DNA of 64,000 bases, taken from contig JAIXMP010000015.1 of the NCBI GenBank assembly GCA_025677815.1, positions 310,001 to 374,000 of the forward strand. Direction: 5' to 3'. The notes beneath the pieces were generated by a model. The model was not told the DNA's origin. It was given only the letters and a program-made list of their open reading frames with translations, and made no database searches. Positions 62,101-64,000 of this stretch are shown here, in pieces. Every line of letters starts with the position of its first letter. Position 1 is the first letter of the stretch. This DNA comes from Phascolomyces articulosus. Lineage: Eukaryota > Mucoromycota > Mucoromycetes > Mucorales > Lichtheimiaceae. A program made the translations under genes and the position numbers.

Positions 62101-64000
62101 TGAGTGAATATATAAAGAAGAAGAAAGAGGTAAAGGAGTAAGTATATAGAGTAATGGTAATAATAGACTTCCTTGTTCATTATTATTTATTACAATTCGT
62201 AGAAAATCCCCTCTTCTTCTTCTTCTTCTTCTTCTTCTTGGCTCCTTGTCCCTTTTTCCACTTGTTCTTCTTCTCCCATCCATTTCCCCTCCCCCCCCCA
62301 AAAAAAAAATCCCCCTAAGATGATGAATGCCCATTTGTGGGTATTGTTGCCGATGCGTCTATAAATTTTTCTCAGGCGGATGGATGGTGGTGACGCATTC
62401 CATTTGCACATGGTAAAAAAAAATATCAATGTACAACCAAGTCACACACATACACAAAAAAAAGCAAATATGCAAAAATCGTTCATGATGAAAAGTAACT
62501 TGAGAAACATAATCCATAATATTCTGGATAATAATTATTCTTGCTAATGGATATATTGATGCCAACATAAGACAACACCAGATAATATTTAATAATCAAA
62601 ACAATTGTTTGCTTGTTATATACCAATGTATACATACTACTACTAATCGAACTAATAATAATAATAATAATAATAATAATACATATTGACGATAATGTTA
62701 CTCGTGCATATTATTGTCTGTGATATAAAAAAAAAAAGATATAAACAGGTTTAAATTATATATACAACTTTCTTTTTTTTTATAATTATTATTACGAACA
62801 CTGTTATAAATAATTAGTTATTTATCTCAATAGATCAAAAGCTGACATAAGCTTATTAATAGTAATAATATCTATAGGAACCTATTTTTTTTGGTAACTA
62901 GCCTTTTATTTATTTACATTGTAAAAGATGATTATACTATGATCAATATAATAAAGAACGATCGTTAACATAAAATACATGTACTTAGTATCTTGGTTAC
63001 TTTTCAAAGGATACTTCATCGATTTATTCACTTTTTTCTTTTAGTGTGATATTTGTATGTATATAAAAAAAAGGATAATGTGGCGTAAGAAGTAAGCTGC
63101 GGCAATAAAATTATTATTGACAAGCCTGTACGTAAATAAATTATAATAATATACACAGCAGAAAAAAGAAGTTATTCATATAATTTATATATTGGAATTA
63201 AAAAATCATATATTCTAATTTTATTTTTTTTATACGTTATAGATTGATAGTTATCAAACAATTCATTTTTTTTTTTTTAAAAAAAAAAACAAGTTAGTAA
63301 TAAAAAAAAGATATTGACAAAAGGAATAATCATAATTCATCATGATGATGTCGAAATGGGAAAATATTGTTATAAGAGGAGGGAGAGGGAGAAAGGCAGT
63401 ATTCATTATCAAATAAGTATATACTTATATAGAGGAGATGAGTCTATCTACTAAATATAAAATTGAGGAGAGATGAATATATAGACTGGTTTTTCTATTC
63501 ATATGCAATAGGTACGTAGGAACATTGTATCTATAAAATACCATTGTCTTTTTTTACGTTATGTTATTATAAACAACAAAAAGGATAAGTAGGCTTAAAA
63601 ACATAATTTGTTTTCTCCTCTTCTTTATTACCATTTATATAACAACACATAGAACACTCTCTCAAAAGTGCGATGATACATAAAGTTTATGCAATATTCA
63701 TGACGGCACCTTTATTTATTTAATAAGATGGGACGAAAACAAAAAAAAAAGTTTTTCAAAGATCGGCATCTTGCTTTTTTTTTTTTTACTCCTCCAGCTT
63801 GTTGTTGTTGTTAACATGATCAGCATTGCATTTATGGAAGGAGAGAAACCTTAACGATTATTATTATTTTATTATTGGATAGACAATGAAACAAAAAAAG
63901 TAGTTTTGGATTTTTTTTCTTCTCCTTCATCGTCGTATCCAACTTTTATATCCTCCCTTTTTTGTTTTCTGTACGGGATCATGATAATGATGACGATGGA
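60739..64000. other. Non-coding right end, rich in simple repeats
   Basis: About 3.3 kb. It shows A-runs (60788-60806, 61087-61107), GA repeats at about 62079-62101, a CTT run at 62213-62239, (AAT)n at about 62646-62682, a T13A11 palindrome at about 63266-63289, and CTC/TCT-rich patches. Every ORF here is low complexity. The first 200 bases hold the likely promoter of the PSP1-domain gene. No RNA gene was recognised. Confidence 0.55.

Noticed and set aside
62053..62429. ORFs of 79-93 codons near 62 kb
   Set aside because: They derive from GA and CTT simple repeats (Arg/Glu and Ser/Leu runs).

Overview
The window looks like nuclear DNA of an early-diverging filamentous fungus, most likely Mucoromycota. 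It is AT-rich, uses the standard code, and its genes are cut by many short GT-AG introns (mostly 55-130 bp, usually ending TAG or CAG). The gene set is eukaryotic: a Prp22 splicing helicase, RNA polymerase III subunit RPC34, a DYRK kinase, an Nrd1/Seb1-type factor and a mitochondrial RsmH. I resolved 17 protein-coding genes with about 76 introns, splice site by splice site with reading phase checked. No operons, CRISPR arrays, rRNA or tRNA genes were seen.

Layout. 1-10.4 kb is compact: the 3' part of a GT64-like glycosyltransferase with a C-terminal discoidin-like module (+), a disordered acidic protein with duplicated C-terminal motifs (-), an EEF1AKMT4/METTL13-like methyltransferase (+), and PRP22 (-). 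10.4-14.5 kb is a gene desert with decayed retroelement sequence, including a LINE-type CCHC remnant. 14.5-22.1 kb carries a BRWD/PHIP-like WD40-bromodomain protein and an RhlG-like short-chain dehydrogenase ending in SRL, a likely peroxisomal signal (both +). 22.1-25.0 kb is a second desert that holds two clusters of strong hairpins, possibly a structured RNA. 25.0-34.6 kb has four genes in tandem on +: Nrd1/Seb1-like CID-RRM factor, GH31 glycosidase, BABAM2/BRE homologue, and a small unknown protein. 34.9-38.9 kb has RPC34 and a PFKFB-type gene on the minus strand. The PFKFB phosphatase half has Thr where the catalytic His should be. 38.9-41.7 kb is a third desert with a faint relic. 41.7-47.2 kb is a very long DYRK-family kinase, followed by a tiny cysteine-rich secreted protein (-). 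49.5-52.0 kb is an F-box/LRR protein (-), and 53.2-53.6 kb may hold an LRR-like fragment. 55.9-60.7 kb has mitochondrial RsmH and a PSP1-domain protein (both -). 60.7-64 kb is non-coding and rich in simple repeats.

The genes do not form one pathway. Several concern gene expression: Prp22 (splicing), Seb1/Nrd1 (termination), RPC34 (Pol III), the WD40-bromodomain reader (chromatin), RsmH (mitochondrial ribosome) and the eEF1A-type methyltransferase. Others concern carbon metabolism and signalling: PFKFB, GH31, DYRK and the PSP1 protein with PKA-like sites. I found no clearly new multi-gene system. The strongest points for a second look are the His-less PFKFB, the hairpin cluster near 23.3 kb, the fungal BRE homologue, the duplicated-motif disordered protein, and two apparent one-base frameshifts at homopolymers that may be assembly errors.
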